From Salipiger abyssi (GTDB lineage Bacteria > Pseudomonadota > Alphaproteobacteria > Rhodobacterales > Rhodobacteraceae): a stretch of DNA of 64,000 nt. The notes beneath the pieces are model-generated. The model was given only the letters and a program-made list of their open reading frames with translations. It was not told where the DNA came from and did no database searches. Positions 15,959 to 25,161 of this stretch are shown here, piece after piece; within the stretch, counting starts at the first letter, position 1; every line of letters starts with the position of its first letter. The translations under genes were made by a program, and so were the position numbers. The stretch is taken from assembly GCF_017311415.1 (NCBI RefSeq), contig NZ_JAEKIS010000013.1, positions 86,025 through 150,024 on the forward strand, given 5' to 3'.

Positions 15959-16897
15959 ATGGCGCAGCGCATCATCATCGATACAGACCCCGGCCAGGAC
16001 GACGCGGTCGCCATTCTTCTGGCGCTTGCCTCGCCGGAAGAGCTTGAGGTTCTCGGCATCACCGCCGTTGCGGGCAACGTGCCCCTGGCGCTGACCGAAC
16101 GCAACGCGCGCATCGTCTGCGAACTCGCCGGCCGCCCGGATATCAAGGTCTTTGCCGGCTGCGACAAACCGCTGAGCCGCGCGCTGGTGACCGCCGAGCA
16201 TGTGCACGGCTCCACCGGTCTCGACGGCCCCGTCCTGCCCGCCCCTACCATGCCCCTGCAATCGCGGAATGGGGTGGATTTCATCATCGACACGCTTCGT
16301 CAGGAACCCGAAGGCACCGTGACGCTCTGCCCGCTCGGACCGCTGACCAACATCGCCGCCGCGTTTCAGCGGGCGCCGGATATCGTCGGCCGGGTCAAGC
16401 AGATCGTGCTGATGGGCGGCGCCTATTTCGAGGTCGGCAACATCACCCCCGCCGCCGAGTTCAATATCTATGTCGATCCTGAAGCGGCGGATATCGTCTT
16501 CCACTCGGGCGTGCCGCTCACCGTCATGCCGCTCGATGTCACGCATAAGGCGCTGGTGACCAAACCGCGCAACGATGCCTTCCGCGCGCTCGGCACACCG
16601 GTCGGCGAGGCGGTGGCCGAGATGACCGATTTCTTCGAACGCTTCGACCGCGACAAATACGGCTGGGACGGCGCGCCGTTGCATGACCCGTGCGTCACCG
16701 CCTGGCTGCTCGCGCCCGATCTCTTCACCGGCCGCTTCATCAATGTCGAGATCGAGACGGTCTCCGAGCTGACCCGCGGCATGACCGTCGCAGACTGGTG
16801 GGGGGTGACCGACCGTCCGAAGAATGCCACCTATATCGGCGACCTCGACTCGGATGGGTTCTTTGCCCTGCTGACGGACCGGCTGGCGCGGCTATGA
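15959..16897 (+). CDS. Inosine-uridine preferring nucleoside hydrolase
   Basis: Cleaves the N-glycosidic bond of ribonucleosides to free base and ribose. The 312-aa protein begins with the calcium-binding signature IIIDTDPGQDDAVAIL (residues 5-20). It has LCPLGPLTNIA, VLMGGAYFEVGNITPAAEFNIYVDPEAA and APLHDPCVTAW, carrying the remaining metal and substrate ligands. No signal peptide is seen, so it is cytosolic. AAGGAA precedes the ATG. It overlaps the following GNAT gene as ATGA. Base specificity cannot be told. Confidence 0.93.
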   Translation: MAQRIIIDTDPGQDDAVAILLALASPEELEVLGITAVAGNVPLALTERNARIVCELAGRPDIKVFAGCDKPLSRALVTAEHVHGSTGLDGPVLPAPTMPLQSRNGVDFIIDTLRQEPEGTVTLCPLGPLTNIAAAFQRAPDIVGRVKQIVLMGGAYFEVGNITPAAEFNIYVDPEAADIVFHSGVPLTVMPLDVTHKALVTKPRNDAFRALGTPVGEAVAEMTDFFERFDRDKYGWDGAPLHDPCVTAWLLAPDLFTGRFINVEIETVSELTRGMTVADWWGVTDRPKNATYIGDLDSDGFFALLTDRLARL

Positions 16898-17340
16898 AAT
16901 CGCTGCATCTCGCCGGATCCGAGGACATCGACAGGCTCATGCCGCTGGTCTCGGCTTTTCACGCAGAAGAGAGTTACGGCACGGACGAGGCCCATATCCG
17001 CGCCGCGCTGGCCCCCATTCTCGACGGGCTGCCGCACGGGGCTATATGGCTCATAGGACCGCGCAAGGCGCCGGTCGGCTATATACTGGTGAGCTTCGGC
17101 TGGAGCCTGGAATTCGGCGGGCTCGACGCCGTGCTCGACGAGATCTTCATCCGCCCCGCCGTGCGCGGGCGCGGCATGGGCGGCGAAGCGCTGCACCAGC
17201 TGGTCACCGGGCTGCGCGACGCGGGTGTGAAGGCGGTGCATCTCGAAGCCGACCGCACCGACGAACCGTTGCAGCGCTTTTACGGGCGCAACCGCTTTCA
17301 GCTGCGCGAGGGCTACGCTCTGATGAGCCGCGTCCTCTAG
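16894..17340 (+). CDS. GNAT-family N-acetyltransferase
   Basis: A 148-aa single GNAT domain with the acetyl-CoA pyrophosphate loop VRGRGMGGEAL (about 88-98), preceded by the strand LDEIFIRPA and followed by LEADRTDEPLQRFYGRNRF. It starts inside the stop codon of the nucleoside hydrolase (ATGA), so the two are co-translated. The substrate is unknown; coupling to nucleoside salvage is only contextual. Confidence 0.85.
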   Translation: MKSLHLAGSEDIDRLMPLVSAFHAEESYGTDEAHIRAALAPILDGLPHGAIWLIGPRKAPVGYILVSFGWSLEFGGLDAVLDEIFIRPAVRGRGMGGEALHQLVTGLRDAGVKAVHLEADRTDEPLQRFYGRNRFQLREGYALMSRVL

Positions 17341-17350
17341 ACCCCAGGCC

Positions 17351-18283
17351 TCACGGCAGCGGAATGAACTCTGCGTCGTCGCCCGGCGGCAGGTGAAAGC
17401 GGCCGTTTTCCCAGTCGCCCCGGCGCCAGGCCTCCTTGGCCTCCTCTATGCGCTCCTTCGATGAGGCGACGAAGTTCCACCAGATATAGCGCGGCCCCTC
17501 CAGCGTCGCGCCGCCGAGCAGCATCACCCGCGCGCCCTGCGGCCCGGCTTTCAGCGACACCCGGTCGCCGGGGCGGAACACCATCATCTGCCCGGCCTCA
17601 TAGCTGGTGCCGGCCTGCGAGACACTGCCCTCGACCACATAGACGCCCCGGTCCTCGTGATTGTCCGGCAGCGGGATCGCGGCGCCAGCCTCCAGCACCG
17701 CATCGGCATAGAACATCTCCGAGTCGGTCTCGACCGGCGCCCGCGCGCCCCAGGCATCGCCCAGCACCAGCCGCACCTGTTTGCCCTCGCCTTCGAGAAA
17801 CGGCAGTTCGTCGGCGGCGGCATGCTGAAAGAGCGGCGCGCGGTCCTCGTGATCCTTTGGCAGAGCAACCCAGGTCTGGATGCCGAAGAAGGGCATCGGG
17901 TCGACCTGCGTCTTGTCGTCGGTGCGTTCGGAATGGGTGATGCCCTCTCCGGCCACCATCCAGTTCACCGCGCCGGGCTCGATCCAGGCATCGGTGCCCA
18001 GCGAATCCCGGTGATGCATGCGCCCCCGGAACAGGTAAGAGATCGTGGCGAGCCCGATATGCGGGTGCGGGCGCACATCCATGCCCCGCGTCGGCAGGAA
18101 TTCCGCCGGGCCCATCTGGTCGAAGAAGATGAACGGGCCGACCATCTGCCGCTTCGGCGCGGGCAGCGCGCGGCGCACCTCGAACCCGCCGAGATCGCGG
18201 GCGCGCGGCAGGATCAGCGTGTCGATGGCATCCACCTCGTCTCCGGTGGGGCAATGCGGGTCAAGCGCAGGGTTCCAGCTCAT
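17351..18283 (-). CDS. Pirin family protein
   Basis: A 310-aa bicupin. The N-terminal metal site is in RPHPHIGLATISYLFRG and MHHRDSLG, followed by EGITHSERT, giving the His-His-His-Glu set typical of pirins. The C-terminal cupin (VYVVEGSVSQAG, MMVFRPGD) is complete. Bacterial pirins such as YhhW have quercetinase activity, while others bind metabolic enzymes, so the precise role here is open. It is a single gene convergent with the GNAT gene and divergent from selO. Confidence 0.9.
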   Translation of the reverse strand: MSWNPALDPHCPTGDEVDAIDTLILPRARDLGGFEVRRALPAPKRQMVGPFIFFDQMGPAEFLPTRGMDVRPHPHIGLATISYLFRGRMHHRDSLGTDAWIEPGAVNWMVAGEGITHSERTDDKTQVDPMPFFGIQTWVALPKDHEDRAPLFQHAAADELPFLEGEGKQVRLVLGDAWGARAPVETDSEMFYADAVLEAGAAIPLPDNHEDRGVYVVEGSVSQAGTSYEAGQMMVFRPGDRVSLKAGPQGARVMLLGGATLEGPRYIWWNFVASSKERIEEAKEAWRRGDWENGRFHLPPGDDAEFIPLP

Positions 18284-18480
18284 ATCGGCCTCCTCGTTCT
18301 CGGGCTATGACCTGAAGATAGCGCAATCGGCGCATGCGCAAACCGCCGGGTTTCGCGCGGGATATGCGCGTTTTTGCACAGGACAGTGACCGCCCCCGAT
18401 TGGACGCCAAGGGAAATGCGGGTATCCTGAGGGCAAAGCCTCACCCTTCCCTTCGCGCCACGCATGATTATCTGAGTGCC

Positions 18481-19899
18481 ATGACCCTGCACATCCCCTT
18501 CGACAACAGCTATGCCCGCCTGCCCGGCTATTTCTACACACGGCTGAAGCCCACCCCCGTGAGCGCGCCCAGGCTCATCGCCTTCAACGAGGCGCTTGCC
18601 GAGGAGCTGGGCATCACCGGCACCGAAGATCCGCGCCTCGGACCGGTCTTTGCCGGCAATGTGCTGCCCGAGGGCGCCGACCCGCTGGCGCAGCTCTATG
18701 CTGGGCACCAGTTCGGCGGCTTCTCGCCGCAGCTCGGCGACGGGCGCGCGCATCTGCTGGGCGAGGTGGTGGGTCGCGACGGCATCCGCCGCGACATCCA
18801 GCTCAAGGGCTCCGGCCCCACCCCCTATTCCCGGCGCGGCGACGGGCGCGCCTGGCTGGGGCCGGTGCTGCGCGAATATGTGGTGAGCGAGGCGATGCAC
18901 GCGCTCGGCGTGCCGACATCCCGGGCGCTGGCCGCCGTGCGCACCGGCGAGGACATCTATCGCGAGCGTCCGCTGCCCGGCGCCATCCTCACCCGCGTGG
19001 CGCAGAGCCATATCCGTGTCGGCACCTTCCAGTTCTTCTCCTCGCGCGGGCAGTATGAGGATCTGCAAACCCTCTTCGACTACACCGCCGCGCGCCACTA
19101 TCCCGGCGCCACCAGCCCCGATGCGCTGCTCCAGCAGGTCTGCGACCGGCAGGCGGCGCTGGTCATGCAGTGGATGAGCTTCGGCTTCATCCACGGGGTG
19201 ATGAACACCGACAATTGCACGCTCTCGGGCGAGACCATCGATTACGGCCCCTGCGCCTTTATGGACAGCTACGACCCGGGCCAGGTCTATTCCTCGATCG
19301 ACCGGCACGGGCGTTACGCCTATGCGGCGCAGGCGGATATCATCATCTGGAACATGGCGCAGCTCGCCACCGCGCTGGTGCCGCTGATGCCCGATGCCGA
19401 CGCCGCGGTCGAACGCTTTACCGAGATCGTGCACGGCATGGCCGACACGCTGCGCCGCGAATGGCTGACGCGCTTTGCCGCCAAGATCGGCATCTCCGCG
19501 CCGACGCCCGACGACGGCGCGCTGATCGGCGAGCTGCTCGACCTGATGCACAAGGGGCAGGCGGATTTCACCAATACCTTCCGCGCGCTTGCCGATGGCG
19601 GCGCGCGCGACCAGTTCACCGACCCCACGGCCTTTGACGCCTGGGAGACGCGCTGGCGCGCCCGGATCGAGGGCGAGGACGACCCGCAGGCGCTGATGCG
19701 GCGCAGCAACCCCGCCTTTATCCCGCGCAACCACCGGATCGAACAGATGATCTCGGCGGCGGTGGAGGGCGACGAGCGCGCCTTTCACCACATGCGCGGT
19801 GTGCTCGCCCATCCCTTTGACGACCAGCCCGAGGCTGAGGAGCTGCGCCGCCCGCCGCTGCCCGCCGAGGTCGTTCCCGCCACCTTCTGCGGCACCTGA
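18481..19899 (+). CDS. selO: Protein adenylyltransferase SelO (YdiU family)
   Basis: SelO is a pseudokinase-fold enzyme that transfers AMP to protein side chains and takes part in redox stress response. The 473-aa protein has GHQFGGFSPQLGDGRAHLLGE, DIQLKGSGPTPYSRRGDGRAW, REYVVSEAMHALGVPTSRALA and the metal-binding HGVMNTDNCTLSGETIDYGPCAFMD. It ends TFCGT: a lone cysteine stands near the C-terminus where eukaryotic SelO has selenocysteine. The ATG at 18481 starts the conserved domain; upstream in-frame sequence is non-coding in character. Confidence 0.93.
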   Translation: MTLHIPFDNSYARLPGYFYTRLKPTPVSAPRLIAFNEALAEELGITGTEDPRLGPVFAGNVLPEGADPLAQLYAGHQFGGFSPQLGDGRAHLLGEVVGRDGIRRDIQLKGSGPTPYSRRGDGRAWLGPVLREYVVSEAMHALGVPTSRALAAVRTGEDIYRERPLPGAILTRVAQSHIRVGTFQFFSSRGQYEDLQTLFDYTAARHYPGATSPDALLQQVCDRQAALVMQWMSFGFIHGVMNTDNCTLSGETIDYGPCAFMDSYDPGQVYSSIDRHGRYAYAAQADIIIWNMAQLATALVPLMPDADAAVERFTEIVHGMADTLRREWLTRFAAKIGISAPTPDDGALIGELLDLMHKGQADFTNTFRALADGGARDQFTDPTAFDAWETRWRARIEGEDDPQALMRRSNPAFIPRNHRIEQMISAAVEGDERAFHHMRGVLAHPFDDQPEAEELRRPPLPAEVVPATFCGT

Positions 19900-20007
19900 C
19901 CGGCGAAGCCCGCGTCGGCGCGGGGAAATTTCCCTTCACGCGGGGGGCGGCTTTCTGCCAGAGTGGCGGCAAGATGCTCGATCACCGATGACGGGAGGAA
20001 CCGGAAA

Positions 20008-20784
20008 ATGGGTCTTATGGGAACGCTGGCGAAGGTCGCCATCGGCTATGCCGCGGCGCGCGGCGTCGACAAGATGTCCGGCGGTCAGGGCCTGGGCGCC
20101 CTGCTCGGCGGCGGTGCGCAGGTCAAGGGCAGCGAGCCCGGCACCGCGCAGCAGGCGCAGCTCGGCCAGATGCTGGGCGGCGGCCAGTTTCAGGAGATGA
20201 TGGAGAAGATGCAGCAGGGCGGGCTTGGCGCGATGATGGCCGGAGCCGGGCTCGGCGGCACCGGCAGTGGCAGCGGCGACAAGGGCGGGCTGCTCTCGGC
20301 GCTCGGCGGTCAGGGCGGTGCCGGCATGGCCGGGCTGTTTGCCATGATGGGCGGCGCGGCGGCAACCGGCGGCAAGGGGGTCGGCGGCATGCTCGACCAG
20401 ATGGGCGCGGCCGGCGCCCCGCCCGAAGCCGAGGAGGCCGCCGGCCTGATGCTGCGCGCGATGATCCAGGCGGCCAAGGCCGATGGCGGCATCGACAAGG
20501 CGGAACAGGCCAAGATCCTCGAAACCGTCGGCGACGATGCCACGCCCGAGGACATCGCCTTCGTCAAGGCGCAGCTCGCGGCGCCGGTCGATGTGGCCGG
20601 GCTCGCCGCCGACACGCCCGAGGCGCAGAAACCGCAGGTCTATGCCGCCTCGCTGATGACCATCCGCGTCGACACCCAGCAGGAGGCCGATTACCTCGAC
20701 ACGCTGGCCAAGGCGATGGGGCTCTCCGAGGTGGTGGTCAATCAGCTCCATATGCAGATGGGGATGCAGCCGCTCTATTCCTGA
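20008..20784 (+). CDS. TerB-like / DUF533 protein with Gly-Met-rich N-terminus
   Basis: A 258-aa protein. Residues about 1-140 are a low-complexity Gly/Met/Gln/Ala-rich region (LGGGQFQEMMEKMQQGG, GMAGLFAMMGG). The C-terminal 110 residues match the DUF533/TerB fold, with AAGLMLRAMIQAAKADGGIDKAEQAKI as the acidic metal-binding helix pair. YebE-type proteins of this kind are membrane-associated and of unknown function. GGGAGGAA lies 8 bases before the ATG. A strong terminator follows. Confidence 0.8.
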   Translation: MGLMGTLAKVAIGYAAARGVDKMSGGQGLGALLGGGAQVKGSEPGTAQQAQLGQMLGGGQFQEMMEKMQQGGLGAMMAGAGLGGTGSGSGDKGGLLSALGGQGGAGMAGLFAMMGGAAATGGKGVGGMLDQMGAAGAPPEAEEAAGLMLRAMIQAAKADGGIDKAEQAKILETVGDDATPEDIAFVKAQLAAPVDVAGLAADTPEAQKPQVYAASLMTIRVDTQQEADYLDTLAKAMGLSEVVVNQLHMQMGMQPLYS

Positions 20785-20805
20785 GCGCATCCCCTGCCCT
20801 TTTGC

Positions 20806-20837
20806 CCCCGCCCGGACGGTTTCGGGCGGGGCTTTTT
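20806..20837 (+). terminator. Rho-independent terminator after the TerB-like gene
   Basis: Stem CCCCGCCCG (20806-20814) pairs with CGGGCGGGG (20823-20831), with an 8-nt loop and TTTTT at 20833-20837. It is 22 bp after the stop codon. Confidence 0.9.
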
Positions 20838-20862
20838 GTGTTCCCCCCCCAGGAGACCGCCC

Positions 20863-21744
20863 ATGTCCCGCTCCCCCTATTTCGGCCTCGCGCTCGCGGC
20901 GTTCGGCGCGCTGGCGCTGACGCCCGATGCGCTGCTCATGCGGCTTTCGGGCATGCATGGCTGGCAGATGCTGGGCTGGCGCGGGCTCTGCGTCGGCGCG
21001 GTGTTCTGGAGCGGCTGGCTATTGAGCCGGCGGACGCCGGGCGCGCTGCGCCCGCTGCTGAGCCGCGCCGGGCTGGTGCTGATCCTGGCGCAGTTCTGCA
21101 ACGCGACGCTGTTCCCGCTGGGCATCGCGGCGGCGCCGGTGGCGGTGGTGCTGCTGGCGGTGGCAACGGGGCCGGTCTGGGCGGCGCTGCTGTCGCGGCT
21201 GCTGCTGGGCGAGCCCACCAGCCGCGCCACCTGGGCCGCCATCGCCGCCGTGCTGGCGGGCATCGCGCTGGCGGTCTCGGGCAAGGGCGATGTGGCGGTG
21301 AACCGCACAGCCCTCACCGGGGCGCTCTGCGGGCTGGGCGTGGCGCTGAGCCTTGCCAGCACCTTTGTCACCCTGCGCCGCGCGCCGGCGCTGCCGCTGC
21401 TGCCGGCGCTCGGCACCGGCGCGGCGCTGGCCGGGCTGACCGGGGTCGCGCTCACCGGCCCCGCAGCGATGACAGAGGGCAATGTCGCGGCGATCCTTGT
21501 CACCGGGCTCGCCATCCTGCCGGTCTCGTTCTTTTCGCTGTCCTCCGCCTCGCGCCACACGCAGGCGGCCAATGTCAGCCTGCTGATGCTGCTCGAAACG
21601 GTGCTGGGGCCGCTCTGGGTCTGGATTGGCCTCGGCGAGGCGCCGAGCCTGCGCATGCTCGCCGGCGGCGCCATCGTGATCGCGGCGCTACTGCTCTATA
21701 TCCTCGCGCCGCGCCGGCGGGTCACCGCGCCTCGCGTCGGGTGA
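20863..21744 (+). CDS. EamA/DMT-family transporter
   Basis: A 293-aa membrane protein with ten hydrophobic helices in two repeated halves, as in drug/metabolite transporters. The first half has WRGLCVGAVFWSGWLLS and LLLGEPTSRATW; the second has LLETVLGPLWVWIGLGEAPSLRMLAGGAIVI, the EamA pattern. The ATG at 20863 follows AGGAG. Likely an exporter of amino acids or other small metabolites; the substrate is unknown. It converges with the ABC transporter operon. Confidence 0.85.
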   Translation: MSRSPYFGLALAAFGALALTPDALLMRLSGMHGWQMLGWRGLCVGAVFWSGWLLSRRTPGALRPLLSRAGLVLILAQFCNATLFPLGIAAAPVAVVLLAVATGPVWAALLSRLLLGEPTSRATWAAIAAVLAGIALAVSGKGDVAVNRTALTGALCGLGVALSLASTFVTLRRAPALPLLPALGTGAALAGLTGVALTGPAAMTEGNVAAILVTGLAILPVSFFSLSSASRHTQAANVSLLMLLETVLGPLWVWIGLGEAPSLRMLAGGAIVIAALLLYILAPRRRVTAPRVG

Positions 21745-22606
21745 GGACGGTGTGCAGCCCCGCCGCCGCCACGGTCAGCAGAATGATCACCGTGCCCACC
21801 GCATTGATCACCGGCGGGTGGCCGTTGGGGTTGCGCGCCATGGCACCGATCTCGGTGGCAAAGGTGCAGGCGCCGCCTTTGGCGAACATCGTGGTGTTGT
21901 AATTCTCCATGCTGGCCATGAAGGCGATCACCGCCGCCGAGGCCAGCGCCGGCGCCAGATAGGGCAGCGTCAGCCGGCGGAACACCCGGAACGGCGTGGC
22001 GCCGAGATCCAGCGCCGCCTCCTCCAGCTCCACCGGCTGGCGTTGCAGCCGCGCCATCAGGATCAGCATCGGATAGCCGGCGATAAAGGTGGTCTGCGCC
22101 ATGACGATGGTGAAGAGCCCCGCATCCACGCCGAGCCGTCCCCAGAACACCAGCGCCGAGAGCCCCAGCACGATCCCCGGCGCCAGCATCGGCGACAGCA
22201 GCACCCACCAGAGCACGCCATTGGCGCGCGACCGCCAGCGGGTCAGCAGCACCGCGCCGGCCAGCCCCAGCATCAGCGACAGCGGCACCACGAGCGCGGC
22301 CACCAGTACCGAATTGCCGAAACAGCCGACAAAGCGGTCGCGGTCGAGCGCGCGCAGCACCGGGTCTGCCCGCAGCGCCTCCTCGGGCATCCAGAAGAAC
22401 GCGTACCATTTGCCGGTGATGCCCCGCCAGTCGGTCACCGAGGGCGGCGAGACATCGTTGAATGACGACAGCACCATGAGCAGCAGCGGCAGGAACATGA
22501 AGGCGAGGAACGCCCAGGTGTATAGCGTCAGCAGCCCGTCGGCGCTGATGAGGCGCGGCAGGCGAAACACCGGCGCGCCGCTGCGTGTATCGGCAAGATC
22601 GCTCAT
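21722..22606 (-). CDS. ABC transporter permease, PotC/PotI type
   Basis: A 294-aa inner-membrane permease with six membrane helices. The cytoplasmic coupling loop ELEEAALDLGATPFRVFRRLTLPYLAPAL (EAA motif) is clear. The closest type is the second permease of spermidine/putrescine importers. The ATG at 22606 overlaps the preceding permease stop as ATGA. It is third in an ATPase-permease-permease operon that lacks a periplasmic binding protein. Confidence 0.88.
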   Translation of the reverse strand: MSDLADTRSGAPVFRLPRLISADGLLTLYTWAFLAFMFLPLLLMVLSSFNDVSPPSVTDWRGITGKWYAFFWMPEEALRADPVLRALDRDRFVGCFGNSVLVAALVVPLSLMLGLAGAVLLTRWRSRANGVLWWVLLSPMLAPGIVLGLSALVFWGRLGVDAGLFTIVMAQTTFIAGYPMLILMARLQRQPVELEEAALDLGATPFRVFRRLTLPYLAPALASAAVIAFMASMENYNTTMFAKGGACTFATEIGAMARNPNGHPPVINAVGTVIILLTVAAAGLHTVLTRREAR

Positions 22607-23985
22607 TGCACCCTCGCGAAATCCTTGAGACGCGTCCGCATCAGCCACATGAAGAGCGCCACCAGCGCGAAGCAGACCAGCGTATAGGCAAAGCTGTAGG
22701 CGGCGCCGGTATTGGCGTTCGGGCTCTCGAAGAACTTGTTGTAGATCGTCTGGCTGAACCATTCGGCCTGAAGGCCGCGGCTGATAATGCGCGGCACCGA
22801 AAACGCCCCCGCCGCCAGCATGAAAGTGGCGATGGTGCCCACGGCAATGCCGGGTTTGGAATGCGGAATGATGATGCGGCGATGCACCCGCCAGGGCGAA
22901 GCGCCAAGATCGCGCGCCGCCTCGATCTGGTTGCGGTCGAGCGTGCTCATGACGTTATAGATCGGGAACACCATGAACAGCACATAGGTGTAGACGATCA
23001 CCAGAAAGACCGTGCCGGGGAAGCGCTTGAACTGGATCGGCTCGGCGATCAGGCCCAGCCATTGCAGCAGCCCGTTCAGCAGCCCCGCATTGTCGATGAT
23101 CGTGGTCCAGGCATAGATCCGCATCAGCTCGACAATGGCATAGGGGATCACCAGCCCGAGGAAGAGCCAGACCGCCCGGCGCGGCGGCGTGGCCAGCGCC
23201 ACCTTGTAGGCGATGGGATAGCAGAGCAGCAGCGCCAGCGCCGTGGCGATCACCGCCTGCACCAGCGTGCGGGTCAGCGTCACCAGACCGATGCGTTCAT
23301 AGGTCTGACCGTCGGCCTCAAAGCGCAGCCCGATCAGTGCCAGCAGCCTGTTGGAGAGCTTCGCATTCTCCTCCGCCCGCCGCGCGTCGGATTGCGGGAT
23401 CAGCCTTGCGCTCGCGAGCGTGGCGAAATTCTCGAGCGTGTAGAGGTTGGCCTTGGCCTCGCGCTCTTTCAGCTCGCCGTAAAGGTTCAGCGCCAGCGCG
23501 CCGATTTCCTCGGCGGTGGCTTTCTGCTCGGCGATGGGCGCGCTGTCGGAAACGCTGAGCAGCGGTAGACCGTAGGTCTCGTCGAGCCAGGCGCGCGGCT
23601 CGCCGGCGGAGCGCACCAGCGCGGTATGGGTGGTGGCGCGGTCGCATTGCAGAATATAGGGACGCGCGGTTGTCTCCGCGCCGCTTACCGAGGGCAGCGC
23701 CAGGCCGGAGGTGGGTGCCGCCGGGCCGGAGAGCGAGGGGATGGCCAGCCCGCCGGAGGGCCTGGCCGCGTCGGGCGCATAGCTCTCCAGCACCGAGATA
23801 CAGGTGCGAGCGTCGCGCATCAGCATCTGCGCCGCCGAGCTGTCGAGCGCGCGGGCCGGCGCGGTCATCGCGCGCTCCAGCATGGTGAGCTGTGGCAGCA
23901 CGATCAGCATCAGCCCCCAGAGCGCGGCGGCGGCGAAAAACGCCAGCGTCAGCCCGCGCCCGTATCCGCGCAAAAGCCCGTTCAT
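22603..23985 (-). CDS. ABC transporter permease, PotB/PotH type, with large periplasmic insert
   Basis: A 460-aa permease whose core (residues about 215-450) matches PotB/PotH, with the EAA loop IEAARDLGASPWRVHRRIIIPHSKPGI. Unusually, some 170 residues lie between the first helix (about 12-35) and the second. This insert is predicted periplasmic and includes a repeated Pro/Ser/Gly stretch (GGLAIPSLSG, SGLALPSVSG) and two cysteines (in ARTCIS and LQCDRA) that could form a disulfide. It overlaps both neighbours by 4 bp. The insert might act as a substrate-capture or docking domain. Confidence 0.87.
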   Translation of the reverse strand: MNGLLRGYGRGLTLAFFAAAALWGLMLIVLPQLTMLERAMTAPARALDSSAAQMLMRDARTCISVLESYAPDAARPSGGLAIPSLSGPAAPTSGLALPSVSGAETTARPYILQCDRATTHTALVRSAGEPRAWLDETYGLPLLSVSDSAPIAEQKATAEEIGALALNLYGELKEREAKANLYTLENFATLASARLIPQSDARRAEENAKLSNRLLALIGLRFEADGQTYERIGLVTLTRTLVQAVIATALALLLCYPIAYKVALATPPRRAVWLFLGLVIPYAIVELMRIYAWTTIIDNAGLLNGLLQWLGLIAEPIQFKRFPGTVFLVIVYTYVLFMVFPIYNVMSTLDRNQIEAARDLGASPWRVHRRIIIPHSKPGIAVGTIATFMLAAGAFSVPRIISRGLQAEWFSQTIYNKFFESPNANTGAAYSFAYTLVCFALVALFMWLMRTRLKDFARVQ

Positions 23986-25085
23986 TGCGCCGCGAGCTCG
24001 CTGCCGGTGCGCGCCAGCGGCCCCGCCGGCAGGATCACCGCACGCTCGGCGGAAAAGCCCAGCCCCGTCAGATCCTGCCCCGAAAGTTCCGGCGCGCGCC
24101 CGTCATTGGTGACGTGAACGGAAAGCTCCACCCCCTGCGCCTCGAAGAAGAGGTTGAGAAAGGCGCCCTCCAGATCGCGGCGCTTGAGCCGTGCCGACAG
24201 CCGGTTTTCCGCATGGCCCGGCACCATCGCCTCGGGCCGGACGAAGAGCATCGCGTCGGCGCCCGGCGCCAACTGCTCGGGGTTGCGGGCGCGAAACCGG
24301 CCCAGCGGCGTGACAATGCGGGCGGTGCCGTTCTCCACCGTCTCGACACGGCCCTCGAAGCGGTTGATCTCGCCCACGAAACTGGCGGCAAAGGCGGTGC
24401 GGGGCTGCGAATAGATCTCGTCGCCGCTGCCCACCTGCTCGATGACGCCATTGTTCATCACCGCGATGCGGTCGGACATGGTGAGCGCCTCGCCCTGATC
24501 GTGGGTGATGTAGATGAAGGTCACCCCGGTCTTGCGCTGGATCGCGCGCAGCTCGGCGCGCATATGCTGGCGCAGCTTCAGATCCAGCGCCGAGAGCGGC
24601 TCGTCGAGCAGCAGCACCGAGGGTTCCACCGCCAGCGCCCGGGCGATGGCCACCCTCTGGCGCTGACCGCCGGAAAGCTCCGAGGGCAGCTTGTCGCCCT
24701 GATCGCCGAGCGCCACCAGATCCAGCAGCTCCTGCGCCCTGTCGCGGCGGGCGCGTTTGCCGATGCCGCGCGCCTCCAGCCCGAAGGCGACATTTTCCCA
24801 GACCGGCATCAGCGGGAACAGCGCGAGGTTCTGAAAGATCAGCGCCGTGGGCCGCGCGTTCGGCCCCTTGCCCGCCATATCCTCGCCGCCGATCAGCACG
24901 CGACCTTGCGAAGGCTCGATAAAGCCCGAAACCGCGCGCAGGATCGTCGTCTTGCCGCAGCCCGAGGGGCCGAGGATCGAAAAGAACTCGCCCGCCTCGA
25001 TGCGCAGATCGGTGGGCGCCACCGCGGTGAAGCCGTTGGGATAGGTGATGGAAACGCTGTCGAGCGTCACGTCCTTGCCGCGCAT
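23982..25085 (-). CDS. ABC transporter ATP-binding protein, PotA type
   Basis: A 367-aa ATPase with Walker A GPSGCGKTT (39-47), Q-loop IFQNLALFP, signature LSGGQRQRVA, Walker B VLLLDEPLSALD, and H-loop THDQGEA. A C-terminal TOBE-like domain of about 120 residues follows, all as in polyamine and other organic-solute importers. First gene of the operon. The sequence favours polyamine or related cation uptake, but the substrate is set by a binding protein that is not encoded nearby. Confidence 0.9.
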   Translation of the reverse strand: MRGKDVTLDSVSITYPNGFTAVAPTDLRIEAGEFFSILGPSGCGKTTILRAVSGFIEPSQGRVLIGGEDMAGKGPNARPTALIFQNLALFPLMPVWENVAFGLEARGIGKRARRDRAQELLDLVALGDQGDKLPSELSGGQRQRVAIARALAVEPSVLLLDEPLSALDLKLRQHMRAELRAIQRKTGVTFIYITHDQGEALTMSDRIAVMNNGVIEQVGSGDEIYSQPRTAFAASFVGEINRFEGRVETVENGTARIVTPLGRFRARNPEQLAPGADAMLFVRPEAMVPGHAENRLSARLKRRDLEGAFLNLFFEAQGVELSVHVTNDGRAPELSGQDLTGLGFSAERAVILPAGPLARTGSELAAQ

Positions 25086-25161
25086 GGGGAGACTCCGTCG
25101 GAAACGGGCCTGTCCTAACGACGGAACGTGACAGTTTCTTGATGGCCGCCCCGACGCGGGC

